Part shown: positions 18,614-28,719 of the stretch, one piece after another
How positions within the stretch are numbered: position 1 is the first letter of the stretch
Layout: each line of letters begins with the position of its first letter
Source of the DNA: an uncultured Pelagibacteraceae bacterium
GTDB taxonomy: Bacteria > Pseudomonadota > Alphaproteobacteria > Pelagibacterales > Pelagibacteraceae
Reading direction: 5' to 3'
Length of the DNA: 64,000 nt
NCBI GenBank assembly: GCA_902615715.1
Contig: CACMQA010000003.1
Span: 82,001 to 146,000 of the forward strand
The notes under the pieces: generated by a model
The model's database searches: none
What the model was told of the DNA's origin: nothing
Seen by the model: only the letters and a program-made list of their open reading frames with translations
Translations under genes and position numbers: made by a program

Positions 18614-19295
18614 TAAATATATCACCCATACCGATATTCATTTTTTCTAAAGGAATATCATTTTTGAAAGCACAAAATTTTCCTGTAATTTCGTTAGACT
18701 CTATTTTTTTAATATCTGTTTTTTGACATTTTTTTGCTTCGTATAAAATTCCTATTACTAATTTACTATCAACTACATGAACCTCTTCTTTATTTAATTT
18801 TTGACCATTGCAGAAATAATTTCTATTTACTTCCTTTGGAAAATCTTTTTTTGTACATGGATTATCTATTAAAAGAACATCAATAGATCTTGGGCCATCT
18901 TTAAATTTATGTTTGATTTTTTTCACCTTAGTGTAATTCATTAGATCACAAGAACATGGCCAACAACATCTGTAAAGTTCGCCACAAATATTTTTTTGTG
19001 TTCTTAATTCTTTAACAAAAATAAAATCTGGTTTTTCTCCAGGGTTAATCAATGAACCTGATACGGGGCAATATAATTTATTATACTCAATAAATTCTTC
19101 ATATGTTAGATTTTGATCTATTAAATATTTGAAAAATCTCGGGCCAGCAGCATTTCTATTACTATCAGGAAATATTTTGGTCCAATTTTTTACAAGATTT
19201 TCATAATAGAATTTTTTTTGCTGAAAGTTAATTTCAGAAAAACCTAATGAAATTAAAAAAAAATAAATTATAATAATTTTAAAAATTAATTTCAT
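18597..19295 (-). CDS. Exported Cys-rich protein of unknown function
   Basis: N-terminal signal-like MKLIFKIIIIYFFLISLGFS; motif CGELYRCCWPCSCDLM; 3' end overlaps convergent FG-GAP gene by 17 nt. Confidence 0.7.
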   Translation of the reverse strand: MKLIFKIIIIYFFLISLGFSEINFQQKKFYYENLVKNWTKIFPDSNRNAAGPRFFKYLIDQNLTYEEFIEYNKLYCPVSGSLINPGEKPDFIFVKELRTQKNICGELYRCCWPCSCDLMNYTKVKKIKHKFKDGPRSIDVLLIDNPCTKKDFPKEVNRNYFCNGQKLNKEEVHVVDSKLVIGILYEAKKCQKTDIKKIESNEITGKFCAFKNDIPLEKMNIGMGDIFIKMAR

Positions 19296-19303
19296 TTTAT
19301 TAT

Positions 19304-20659
19304 TTAATTTAAATTTTTAATAACTGCAATTGAAGGTGTGTATGAAAAAATTGCAAAAAACAAATCTAATTCTTCATCATATTTTAAGTCTCTAATCCTC
19401 TGTTCTTTAAAAAATAATCTTTCTTCACGTAAAATTTTTTTTAAATTTTCACTCATTTCCAAAATATAAATTGAACCAGCTCTCAGGGAAGCGACGTAAA
19501 GATTAATTTTATTTTCTTTTCTTAAAGAAACAACTTCACTTATTCCTATTGCTGGAGAATACGATTTTAAAGGCTCTACAAAACCTTGCTCCTTATGAGT
19601 TTTTGTTAACCAGTTGTTTTTTTCAAATATTTTTTTTTCATTTGGGTAGGGTTTGCCTGTGCTTGAAATTGGCCAGCCATAATTTTTATCCTGGAAATTG
19701 TCATATAAAAAATTCAGATTTATTTCATCGCCACCGAAAGGCCCATGCTCAGTATTAATTATAACATCCTTTTCTTTTAAATAAGATAGTCCTTGGGGAT
19801 TTCTATGGCCGTATGACTCTATTTGAAAATCTTTTGTCAACTTATCGATAGAAATGATTTTTCCTAATAAAGAATTTTTATCTTGAGGCGCCTCATAGTT
19901 TTTTGCAAAACCTACACTAAACAGTATTTTATTTTTATCAAATAACTCTAATCTACCTCCAGAAAAAACATTATACTTATCCCAATATTCATTGATTGAA
20001 AAAAAAGGTTTAAAAGTTAAACGTTTTAAATTGTACTCAGATCGATAAATATTAATAGTATAACCATTTGAATCTTTATGTTGTAAAGATATGTACACAT
20101 ATCCATCATCATAAAATAAATCTCTTATACCAATCAACTCAAAATTTTGTGAAACTAAAAATTCATCTATGTTATTAGAAATTTCTTTTTGGCCTAATTT
20201 TTCTAAATTTATATTTTTTTTATCAAAATATATTGTTTGACCAAGGCCCGAAATTACTAGAACCTTGTCATTAATAATCTCAAGATAATGCGCTCGCTTT
20301 GAGTTTTCTGTAGCTGCCCATCCTAATCTTAAATCCAATCTTGGAAATGGTAAAAAAAATTCTTTTACTTCAAATTTTCTATCTAAATTTGACTTAAGGA
20401 TTTTCTTCTCAAATAATTCGCCGTTCAGGCCTTGTTCAAATTTTTTTACTTGAAGCTCTAAAACTCTATTTTTTTCTTTTAAGTCTGGTATAAAAAATAT
20501 CGTTTTTTTTATATCTCTAAGAAGATGAGAGGGTAAAATTTTTTTGATAAAAAGAATTACTTGATTTTGTCTATCATAACCTTGGCTTACTATATTCCAA
20601 AAAGTTCCAAATAGCACAAAACAGATTACAAGTGTAATTATAATTGCAATTTTTTTCAT
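19304..20659 (-). CDS. PQQ-dependent sugar dehydrogenase-like beta-propeller protein
   Basis: GHRNPQGL...NTEHGPFGGDEINL...NYGWP motifs of the soluble glucose/sorbosone dehydrogenase family; N-terminal TM anchor. Confidence 0.8.
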   Translation of the reverse strand: MKKIAIIITLVICFVLFGTFWNIVSQGYDRQNQVILFIKKILPSHLLRDIKKTIFFIPDLKEKNRVLELQVKKFEQGLNGELFEKKILKSNLDRKFEVKEFFLPFPRLDLRLGWAATENSKRAHYLEIINDKVLVISGLGQTIYFDKKNINLEKLGQKEISNNIDEFLVSQNFELIGIRDLFYDDGYVYISLQHKDSNGYTINIYRSEYNLKRLTFKPFFSINEYWDKYNVFSGGRLELFDKNKILFSVGFAKNYEAPQDKNSLLGKIISIDKLTKDFQIESYGHRNPQGLSYLKEKDVIINTEHGPFGGDEINLNFLYDNFQDKNYGWPISSTGKPYPNEKKIFEKNNWLTKTHKEQGFVEPLKSYSPAIGISEVVSLRKENKINLYVASLRAGSIYILEMSENLKKILREERLFFKEQRIRDLKYDEELDLFFAIFSYTPSIAVIKNLN

Positions 20660-22983
20660 TTAAGTTTTCTGCTATAATTTAAATATCCAAAAAATAATAA
20701 AAGTAAAAAAGCAAAAGGATATACTATAGCTTTGTTGGGTCTTTCTGGGTTTTCAATTTTAAAATTACTAATAATATCTCCCATTTGGATACCAGATTTT
20801 TTTGCCTCTCCTTTCCAATTTAATTTATCAACAATTAGTTGGTTGTTCTGATTTATTAATGTCACACCATATTCCTTTAAATCATATTTGTTCTTAAATT
20901 TTCCTTCATCAATTACAAAAAGTTTATATCTTTCCCCATACTCCGTAACGCGTGTGACCTTTATATGAACCTCTTTTGAGGGGTCGAAAGATAAATTTTG
21001 AATACTTTTTGCTGAAAGTTTTTGTTCATTAAATTTTGGGTAGAATTTACCTAATACATAGTCTGGAGCTAAAAAAGATAAAGAAATAATTAAAAATGCT
21101 ATAATTTCATACCATCTTAATCTATTTATAAACCATTGCTGTGTAGCTGCTGTAAAAACTAAAATACCAATTAAAGAAGTTGCTATTACTAATAAACCTT
21201 GCCAGATACTATCAACACCAATTAATAAAAGTTCATGATTAAATAAAAAAACTATAGGTAAAATTCCAGTTCTTAAACTATACCAAATAGCTTGGAGACC
21301 TGTTCTTAAAGGATCGCCACCAGAAATTGCTGCTGCAGCATATGATGCCAAACCAACGGGGGGTGTTACATCGGCCATTAATCCAAAATAAAATACAAAT
21401 AAGTGAACAGCAATTAGAGGGAAAATAAAGCCCGAAGCATTTCCAACATCAACTAAAACTGTAGCCATTAGTGATGCCACTACAACATAGTTTGCAGTAG
21501 TAGGAAGACCCATGCCGAGTAGTAAACAAAGAATAATAGTTAATAAAATTAATATAATTACATTATCTCTAGCAATTGTTTCGATAACTATTATCAAATT
21601 AGTGCTAAGCCCTGTAGACCCTACCGCTCCTACAATTATACCTGCGGTGGCAATTGCTATTCCAACTCCAACCATGTTAATTGCACCTTTCTGAAGTCCT
21701 ACAATAGTTTGGTTCCACCACTCAATTAAGCCAATTTTAAAATCTGAGTTTTTGATAATACGATTAATCAAATTCACTAAGATTAAAGAAATTGTTGCAT
21801 AAAAAATTGAAAAACCTGCTGTGTATCTCATGTAAACAAGAAGAAAAATTAAAACAAAAATTGGTATTAGAAAATGTAGTCCGGATAAAAAGGTTCTCTT
21901 TAGATGAGGAACATCGGCATCATCCATTCCTTTTAGCCCAAGTTTAAGAGCCTCTAGATGAGATATGTAAAATAGCGCAATGTAAGAAATGATGGCTGGT
22001 AAAAAAGCATGTTTGACAACTTCAAAATAAGTAACACCAATAAAACTTGCCATAACAAAAGCTGCAGCTCCCATAACTGGTGGCATTATTTGACCGTTAA
22101 CAGATGATGAAACTTCTATGGCTCCCGCTTTCTCTTGAGAGAATCCAGTTTTTTTCATAATCGGAATTGTAAAAGTTCCAGTTGTAACAGTATTTGCAAT
22201 TGAAGAACCTGATATCATCCCTGTCATTCCTGATCCTAAAATTGCTGCTTTAGCAGGTCCTCCCCGCATCTTACCCACCATTGCGAAAGCTAAATCTAAA
22301 AAATATTTTCCTCCACCTGCTGTTTCTAACAAAGCTCCAAATAGAACAAATAAAAATATAAAATCTACCGATACGCCTATTGGTATTCCAAAAATAGCTT
22401 CTTGATCGAACCATTGAAATCCAACTAATCTTTTTACAGAGAGACCCCCGTGAGAAATGATATCTGGAGCGTATTTTCCAAAGTATGAAAATAATAAAAA
22501 ACAAATTGCAATAATTACTAATGGCAATCCGATTGCTCTCCTTGTGGCCTCTAGAAGAATTAAAATACCTGTTGCCCCAATAATAAGCTCTACAGGAACT
22601 TTAAATCCAAATATCTCTTTAACTAAGAGAATGCCACCCCTATTAACAAGATCATCATAAAAAAAATAAATATAAAGACAACAAAATGCAGCAACAATAC
22701 TTATTAGTATATCAAAAACTGAAATTCGTTTTCCTCTTACTATTGGAAAAATCAAAAATGTTAATGTTAAAGCAAAACCTAAATGTATTGCTCTAGCAGG
22801 TAAACCTTTGAACATTCCAAAGTTAAACCAAAAAGGAAAAGGAGAAGCATACCAAAGCTGAAACAATGTCCATAGAATAGCTATCCCAAAAACTATTTTT
22901 AAATGAGCGCCTGATAAATTACGAGTAGGAGAAATATCTTCTTGAATTTTATCTTTAATCTTACTTTGAATAGATTGATTCAT
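20656..22983 (-). CDS. TRAP transporter permease, fused 4TM/12TM (TAXI type)
   Basis: 775 aa; GMISGSSIANTVTTGTFTIPIMKKTGF and MGLPTTANYVVVASL motifs of TRAP fused permeases. Confidence 0.94.
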   Translation of the reverse strand: MNQSIQSKIKDKIQEDISPTRNLSGAHLKIVFGIAILWTLFQLWYASPFPFWFNFGMFKGLPARAIHLGFALTLTFLIFPIVRGKRISVFDILISIVAAFCCLYIYFFYDDLVNRGGILLVKEIFGFKVPVELIIGATGILILLEATRRAIGLPLVIIAICFLLFSYFGKYAPDIISHGGLSVKRLVGFQWFDQEAIFGIPIGVSVDFIFLFVLFGALLETAGGGKYFLDLAFAMVGKMRGGPAKAAILGSGMTGMISGSSIANTVTTGTFTIPIMKKTGFSQEKAGAIEVSSSVNGQIMPPVMGAAAFVMASFIGVTYFEVVKHAFLPAIISYIALFYISHLEALKLGLKGMDDADVPHLKRTFLSGLHFLIPIFVLIFLLVYMRYTAGFSIFYATISLILVNLINRIIKNSDFKIGLIEWWNQTIVGLQKGAINMVGVGIAIATAGIIVGAVGSTGLSTNLIIVIETIARDNVIILILLTIILCLLLGMGLPTTANYVVVASLMATVLVDVGNASGFIFPLIAVHLFVFYFGLMADVTPPVGLASYAAAAISGGDPLRTGLQAIWYSLRTGILPIVFLFNHELLLIGVDSIWQGLLVIATSLIGILVFTAATQQWFINRLRWYEIIAFLIISLSFLAPDYVLGKFYPKFNEQKLSAKSIQNLSFDPSKEVHIKVTRVTEYGERYKLFVIDEGKFKNKYDLKEYGVTLINQNNQLIVDKLNWKGEAKKSGIQMGDIISNFKIENPERPNKAIVYPFAFLLLLFFGYLNYSRKLK

Positions 22984-23013
22984 TTAACTTAAGATACATC
23001 ATTCTAAAAAAAA

Positions 23014-23041
23014 AGGCCCAAAAAATATTGGGCCTTTTTTA
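23014..23041. terminator. GGCCCA-AAAAATAT-TGGGCC hairpin with T-tract on both strands, between SBP and permease genes
   Basis: aaaaaaaaaGGCCCAAAAAATATTGGGCCtttttt in the 77-nt gap between TAXI SBP and permease. Confidence 0.8.
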
Positions 23042-23060
23042 ATTAAACTAAAAAGTTGAA

Positions 23061-24071
23061 TTACATTAATCCAGCTTCTTTGTAGTACTTAATTGCACCT
23101 GGATGTAATGGAGCCGATAAACCATCAGCTATCATATTTTTCTTTTCCAGAGGTCCAAAAGCAGGGTGTTGAGCTCTGAAGTCATCAAAGTTTTCCATTA
23201 CCGCTTTTGTTACCAAGTATACAAGTTCCTCAGAAACATCTGCGCTTGTAACAACTGTAGCTTTAACACCAAACGTTGTAGCGTCTTTTTTCTGATTAGA
23301 ATAAGTTCCTTTTGGAATTACAGCCTTTGCATAATAGTCAGCTCCATCAATTAAACCTTGAACTGGCGCACCAGTTAAGTTGATCGGGCTAGCTTTTGCT
23401 TTACAAGTTGCTGCTTGTTCCATGGCACCATTTGGAAATCCTACTGAATATCCAAATGCATCTATTTTACCATCACAAAGAGCCTTTACCTGTTCAGAAG
23501 AAGTAAGTTCAGTTGTTGCTTTGAACATACTCATGTCTGCTCCCATAGCTTTCATTAGTTCTTCCATAGTTCCTCTTTGACCAGAACCAGGGTTACCAAT
23601 GTTTACAGTTTTTCCTTTTAGGCCTTTGAAATTTTTAATTCCAGATTTTTTACTTGCCCAAATTTGGAAAGGTTCATTGTGAACAGAAAATACAGCTCTT
23701 AGATTGCTAAACTGTTTTCCTTCCCATTTGCTTGAACCATTGTAAGCATGATACTGCCAGTCTGACTGAGCAACACCAAATTGAAACTCACCATCTTTGA
23801 TTTGTCCAATATTGTAGTTAGAACCACCCGTTGAAGGTGCAGTACATCTGTAAGCTTTAGCTGTACCTTTTTTTCTACCATGATCAGCACTTATTGCTGA
23901 CTTGTGTAACATTTTACAGATAGCGTTACCTGTTTGGAAATATACTCCTGTAGGTCCACCTGTTCCTATTGTAAAGAACTCTGCTGATTTTGCGATCGAA
24001 GTAATAGGGCTTGCAAAAGCAAACATTACTAGTACCGCTGAAATCAATGACGTCATTTTTTTCATGTGCAC
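23061..24071 (-). CDS. TAXI family TRAP transporter solute-binding subunit
   Basis: Signal peptide; FFTIGTGGPTGVYFQTGNAICKML and VNIGNPGSGQRGTMEELM motifs. Confidence 0.95.
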   Translation of the reverse strand: MHMKKMTSLISAVLVMFAFASPITSIAKSAEFFTIGTGGPTGVYFQTGNAICKMLHKSAISADHGRKKGTAKAYRCTAPSTGGSNYNIGQIKDGEFQFGVAQSDWQYHAYNGSSKWEGKQFSNLRAVFSVHNEPFQIWASKKSGIKNFKGLKGKTVNIGNPGSGQRGTMEELMKAMGADMSMFKATTELTSSEQVKALCDGKIDAFGYSVGFPNGAMEQAATCKAKASPINLTGAPVQGLIDGADYYAKAVIPKGTYSNQKKDATTFGVKATVVTSADVSEELVYLVTKAVMENFDDFRAQHPAFGPLEKKNMIADGLSAPLHPGAIKYYKEAGLM

Positions 24072-24128
24072 TCCTCTTGTTATAATAATTAATTTAACTA
24101 TGTTATTGAATGTAGGTCAAAGAGAATC

Positions 24129-25367
24129 TTATAAATTTTTGGCCCAATTTGATAATTTATTTACGCCTTCAACTACATTTGGGGCATACTTTTTAATCAT
24201 CTCATCATCTATCATCTTACAATTTGTTACGTTTCTAAAAAATTCTATTCCATCAAAATCAGTATAACTTAATCTTGTTAACATTTTTTTTGGTTTAAAA
24301 CCAAAGTCAGATCCTGGCAACATTGCTACTCCAGTATCATTTAAAATAACCTTACATAGTTCTGACGATGTTTTATATTTTTTATTTATGAATTCTGGCA
24401 TCAAATAAAATGCTCCTTGGGGAGGGGCAATCAATATCTTATTTGATTTTAGATTATTATAAACATAATTTCCAACAGCTTTTAATATCGCTCTAACTTT
24501 AAGTTTGTATAAATCATGTTCATTGGCGTAAGCTTCTACGGATGCATATTGTGTGGGTGTATTTACTGTCGAGTATGACTCACTAGCAAGAGACTTTAGA
24601 CTTTTTAAAAATTCAGATAACTTTTTTGGAACAGCAAGAAATCCCAATCTCCAACCACCAGCTCCACACCATTTACTCAGTCCTCCAGTTATGAAAGTAA
24701 GTTCAGGATAAAACCTTGATATAGAATTATATTCATTCGAAAACGTAAGATCAGTATAAATTTCATCCGATAAAACCATAATCTTATATTTTCTTGCAAT
24801 TTTTGCTAGCTCTTCTAATTTTCCGCAAACCGCTCCTGACGGATTGTTTGGGGAATTAAGAATTAAAATCAAATTTTTATTTTTTCCCACTTGTTTAATT
24901 TTCTTTTCTAGTTCTTTCCCAGTTGGAAACCAATTATTTGCTCTTGAGGTTTCTAACCAATGAACTTTATTTGAACCTATTTCTGCTTGAGGTTCATAAG
25001 AAACCCAACCCGGTGCTGGAATTATGATTTCTCCGTTAAAAGCAATATGTATTAATAACATTGCTTCTTTTGATCCTGGTGTAATTAATATATTTTCCTT
25101 TGGGTAATCATTTCCTGTTCTCTTAGTTAAATATCTTGAAATATTTTCTCTTAACTCAGGTAATCCTTGAATAGGCAAATACTCTTTTCTATGAGCATTA
25201 TTTTTTAAAGCTTCTACAATTTTTTCTGGAACTGGAAATGGTGATTGACCAAATCCAAATTGATAAACTTTTTTTCCCTTAGAAATAAGTTCTTTAGACT
25301 TTTCGTTGATTACAAGTGTAGAAGATTCTTTTAGCCTAAGAATTTTCTTTTTAACTTTAGAAGACAT
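24129..25367 (-). CDS. Pyridoxal-phosphate aminotransferase class I/II
   Basis: NSPNNPSGAVC, SDEIYTDL, GGLSKWCGAGGWRLG motifs. Confidence 0.9.
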   Translation of the reverse strand: MSSKVKKKILRLKESSTLVINEKSKELISKGKKVYQFGFGQSPFPVPEKIVEALKNNAHRKEYLPIQGLPELRENISRYLTKRTGNDYPKENILITPGSKEAMLLIHIAFNGEIIIPAPGWVSYEPQAEIGSNKVHWLETSRANNWFPTGKELEKKIKQVGKNKNLILILNSPNNPSGAVCGKLEELAKIARKYKIMVLSDEIYTDLTFSNEYNSISRFYPELTFITGGLSKWCGAGGWRLGFLAVPKKLSEFLKSLKSLASESYSTVNTPTQYASVEAYANEHDLYKLKVRAILKAVGNYVYNNLKSNKILIAPPQGAFYLMPEFINKKYKTSSELCKVILNDTGVAMLPGSDFGFKPKKMLTRLSYTDFDGIEFFRNVTNCKMIDDEMIKKYAPNVVEGVNKLSNWAKNL

Positions 25368-25435
25368 TTTAACTATAAATTACCTATACGGGGACTGCCC
25401 ATTAGAAGTCAAATCAATTATTAAAATTGGAACAT

Positions 25436-25464
25436 TTGACAAAACGATTCGGTCATGTTTTAAT
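25436..25464 (+). promoter_or_regulatory. Candidate sigma70 promoter for the SUV3-like helicase operon
   Basis: TTGACA (25436-25441), 17-nt spacer, TTTAAT (25459-25464). Confidence 0.5.
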
Positions 25465-25523
25465 CTTATTTTGTTCTCAACTTTGATCTACATATAGTAT
25501 AAAAAAAAATATCAAACACAATT

Positions 25524-27989
25524 ATGAATAATTACTCTCAAAAGATTGTTGCACTTTTAGGTCCCACAAATACTGGGAAAACTCATGTTGCTATCGAAAA
25601 AATGTTAGAATTTGAAACAGGCATATTTGGTCTACCTTTAAGACTTCTTGCTCGGGAAGTTTATGATAAATGCGTAGATAAAGTTGGTATAGATAAAGTT
25701 GCACTAATTACTGGAGAAGAAAAAATAATTCCTAGCACTGCAAACTACTTCGTCTGCACTGTTGAGTCTATGCCTAAAGACAAAGAAGTTGATTTTATTG
25801 CTATTGATGAAATACAAATGTGTGCAGATAGAGAAAGAGGTCACATTTTTACAGAGCGATTGCTAGAGTCCCGCGGCACAAAATTGACCATGTTTTTAGG
25901 TTCTCAGGTCATGTCTAAAATTATTAAACAGTTAGTAACTAATGTAGAATTTGAAAAAAAAGAAAGATATTCAAAATTAAGTTACTCGGGAATTAAAAAA
26001 ATCTCCAGATTAGATAGGAAAGTTGCAATAATAGCTTTTTCGATTGAAGAAGTTTATGCAATAGCGGAGTTAGTAAGAAGACAAAAAGGTGGCGCGGCTG
26101 TTATCATGGGGTCTTTAAGCCCTAAAACTAGAAACTCTCAAGTTGGCTTGTATCAATCTGGTGATGTAGATTATTTAATTGCCACAGATGCAATTGGAAT
26201 GGGTTTGAATATGGATATTAATGAAATTTTTTTTTCAAACTTAAAAAAATTTGATGGGAAAAAAACTCGAAGATTAAATCTGATTGAAATGTCTCAAATA
26301 GCTGGACGGGCTGGTAGGTATAAAAATGATGGAGGATTTGGAACTACTGGAGACTGTGAAAATCTTAATTCAGATGAAATAGAAAAAATCGAAAAACATG
26401 ATTTACCTGAGACAAAAACTATTTATTGGAGAAATTCGCAATTAGACTTTAAAAGTCCAGAAAAATTAGTAAATTCACTTGAATTAAAGCCTTCTCAAAA
26501 AAATCTTTTAAGAACAAATGACTCTCTTGATGAAAGCGTATTAAGATTTTTTCTTAAAAAAGGAGCCAATAACATTATTTACCACAAAAATTTAGAATTA
26601 TTGTGGGAGTGTTGTCAAATACCTGATTTTGAAAAGAAAGCCTACGGACAACATGTAAATATAATTGATAAGGTTTTTCAATTTCTATCTACAAGAAAAA
26701 ATCGAATACCAAGCACTTTTATGAAAGAACAGCTTAAAGGCTTAGAAAGAGATCATGGAAATGTTGATTTATTATCACACAGGTTATCAAATGTGCGCAC
26801 TTGGTCTTACGTGGCAAATAAAAAAAATTGGGTAGAAAATTCAGATTATTGGGTTCAACTTACTAAAAGCATAGAAGATAAATTATCTGACAAGTTACAT
26901 GACGAACTAACTAAAAGCTTTATTGATAAAAAAATCAGTATTCTCTCTAGAAGTTTAAAGCAAGATCTTGTTTTAAATACAGAAATAAATGAAAAAAATA
27001 AAATATATATTGATGGCCAATTAGTTGGCGAACTTAAAGGTTTGAAATTTTTAATCGAAGTTACATCCAAAACACTAGATACAGATATAAAATCTATAAA
27101 AAAAGCAGCACGAAAAGGAGTTGAAAAAGAACTTATCAAAAGAGTCGATGAAATTTTAAAAACATCTGAAATCGAAATAAAAGATGAAAATAACATTGTC
27201 TGGAAGGGCAATCCAATAGCACGATTGAAGAAAGGAAATGACTATTTAAACCCAGATATTGACATAATTGCTGATGACGCATTGAATAGTGAATCAAAGC
27301 TAAAACTAATTTTATTTTTACGAAAGTGGTTAACGAACTACATTAATGAAGTACTAGGAGACTTGATTAAATTGACAAAACATAAAATTAACAATCAATA
27401 TCTTAGAGGTTTAGTATTTCAACTTTATGAGAATAATGGAGTGGTTAAAAGAAGTGATGTAGACAAAATTGTTAAATCTATTCCATTGGAAGAGAGAAAA
27501 AAATTTTGGGGAATGGGTGTTAAAATTGGTAGATATCATATTTATTTACCAAAAATGCTGAAGCCAAAAGCAGTAGAGTTTCGTATAAGTTTGTGGAAAA
27601 TATTTCATAATCTTTCAGATAAAAATAAAATACCAAAATCAGGGCTAAATTTCCTCACTGGCACTAATCTAGAAAAAAATTTTCTTTTACTATGTGGATT
27701 TGAGAAATTTAGAGATTTTTTTATAAGAATAGACATTCTTGAAAAACTGTTTTTAAAGATTTTGGAAAATACAAAAGATAAAAAGTTTAAAATTAACTCT
27801 GAAATGATGAATTTATTAGGATGTTCAAAAGAAAATTTTTACAAATTAATGAATTATATGAATTATAAAAAAGATAAAGCCGCAGATACTTACATTTTTA
27901 AAGGTGAAAAAAAGAAAAAAAAGAAAATAATACGATTTGACAAAAAAGAAAATCCATTTAATAAGCTTCTTTCTTTAAATATAAAATAA
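25524..27989 (+). CDS. SUV3-like RNA helicase (helicase-related protein)
   Basis: ALLGPTNTGKTHVAIEKML Walker A, FIAIDEIQMCADRERGHIFTERLL, TDAIGMGLNMDI, QIAGRAGRY motifs as in mitochondrial SUPV3L1. Confidence 0.9.
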   Translation: MNNYSQKIVALLGPTNTGKTHVAIEKMLEFETGIFGLPLRLLAREVYDKCVDKVGIDKVALITGEEKIIPSTANYFVCTVESMPKDKEVDFIAIDEIQMCADRERGHIFTERLLESRGTKLTMFLGSQVMSKIIKQLVTNVEFEKKERYSKLSYSGIKKISRLDRKVAIIAFSIEEVYAIAELVRRQKGGAAVIMGSLSPKTRNSQVGLYQSGDVDYLIATDAIGMGLNMDINEIFFSNLKKFDGKKTRRLNLIEMSQIAGRAGRYKNDGGFGTTGDCENLNSDEIEKIEKHDLPETKTIYWRNSQLDFKSPEKLVNSLELKPSQKNLLRTNDSLDESVLRFFLKKGANNIIYHKNLELLWECCQIPDFEKKAYGQHVNIIDKVFQFLSTRKNRIPSTFMKEQLKGLERDHGNVDLLSHRLSNVRTWSYVANKKNWVENSDYWVQLTKSIEDKLSDKLHDELTKSFIDKKISILSRSLKQDLVLNTEINEKNKIYIDGQLVGELKGLKFLIEVTSKTLDTDIKSIKKAARKGVEKELIKRVDEILKTSEIEIKDENNIVWKGNPIARLKKGNDYLNPDIDIIADDALNSESKLKLILFLRKWLTNYINEVLGDLIKLTKHKINNQYLRGLVFQLYENNGVVKRSDVDKIVKSIPLEERKKFWGMGVKIGRYHIYLPKMLKPKAVEFRISLWKIFHNLSDKNKIPKSGLNFLTGTNLEKNFLLLCGFEKFRDFFIRIDILEKLFLKILENTKDKKFKINSEMMNLLGCSKENFYKLMNYMNYKKDKAADTYIFKGEKKKKKKIIRFDKKENPFNKLLSLNIK

Positions 27990-28379
27990 ATGAGTAAATT
28001 AGACAAAAAAAGTGTAATAGGAATTTCTGCATTGCTCGTACACGCAGCTAAAATTGATGAAATGTATTCAGAGAATGAAAAGATATTAGTTAAAAATTTT
28101 ATCAAATCTTATTTAGAAGACGAAGATGAAAATGAAATCTTAAAAAAAGCTGAAGAAATAGAAAACGATTCAAATCAACTTCTTAATTATACAAATATTA
28201 TTAAGGAAAATTCAAACGATATCAAAAAGGATGTGATTGAACATCTCTGGAAGGTGGTTATCTCAGATAAGACTGTAGATCAGTACGAGTCTAATTTAAT
28301 GAGGAGAATTTGTGGTTTAATATATTTTCCTGATAAAGAATCTGCAGAAATAAAATTAAAACTTTTAAATAATCAATGA
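27990..28379 (+). CDS. TerB family (tellurite resistance-like) protein
   Basis: [25 protein letters not shown] and [28 protein letters not shown]; TerB-like helical protein. Confidence 0.75.
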   Translation: MSKLDKKSVIGISALLVHAAKIDEMYSENEKILVKNFIKSYLEDEDENEILKKAEEIENDSNQLLNYTNIIKENSNDIKKDVIEHLWKVVISDKTVDQYESNLMRRICGLIYFPDKESAEIKLKLLNNQ

Positions 28380-28717
28380 CCTATATTGTAAAAGATGAAT
28401 GTATAAAATGTAAGCTGACAGACTGTGTAGAAGTTTGTCCGGTTGATTGCTTTTACGAAGGTGAAAATTTTTTAGCAATTAATCCAGATGAATGTATAGA
28501 TTGTGGAGTTTGTGAACCTGAATGTCCTATAGACGCAATCAAAGCTGATACAGATGAAAGTGTAAAGGACATGGAAAAATGGTTATTGATAAATAAAAAG
28601 TATTCTGCAATATGGCCTAATATATCAAAAAAGCAGGATCCAATGAAAGATCATGAAAAATTTAGAGAAATTAAAAATAAATATGATAAACACTTTTCTG
28701 AAAAACCAGGGAAATAG
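28376..28717 (+). CDS. fdxA: Ferredoxin, FdxA type (7Fe)
   Basis: [47 protein letters not shown]. Confidence 0.95.
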   Translation: MTYIVKDECIKCKLTDCVEVCPVDCFYEGENFLAINPDECIDCGVCEPECPIDAIKADTDESVKDMEKWLLINKKYSAIWPNISKKQDPMKDHEKFREIKNKYDKHFSEKPGK

Positions 28718-28719
28718 AT

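Noticed and set aside
23902-24267. 121-aa plus-strand ORF
   Set aside because: Antisense to TAXI SBP and aminotransferase genes; no domain recognised.
26855-27211. 118-aa minus-strand ORF
   Set aside because: Antisense shadow of the SUV3-like helicase.
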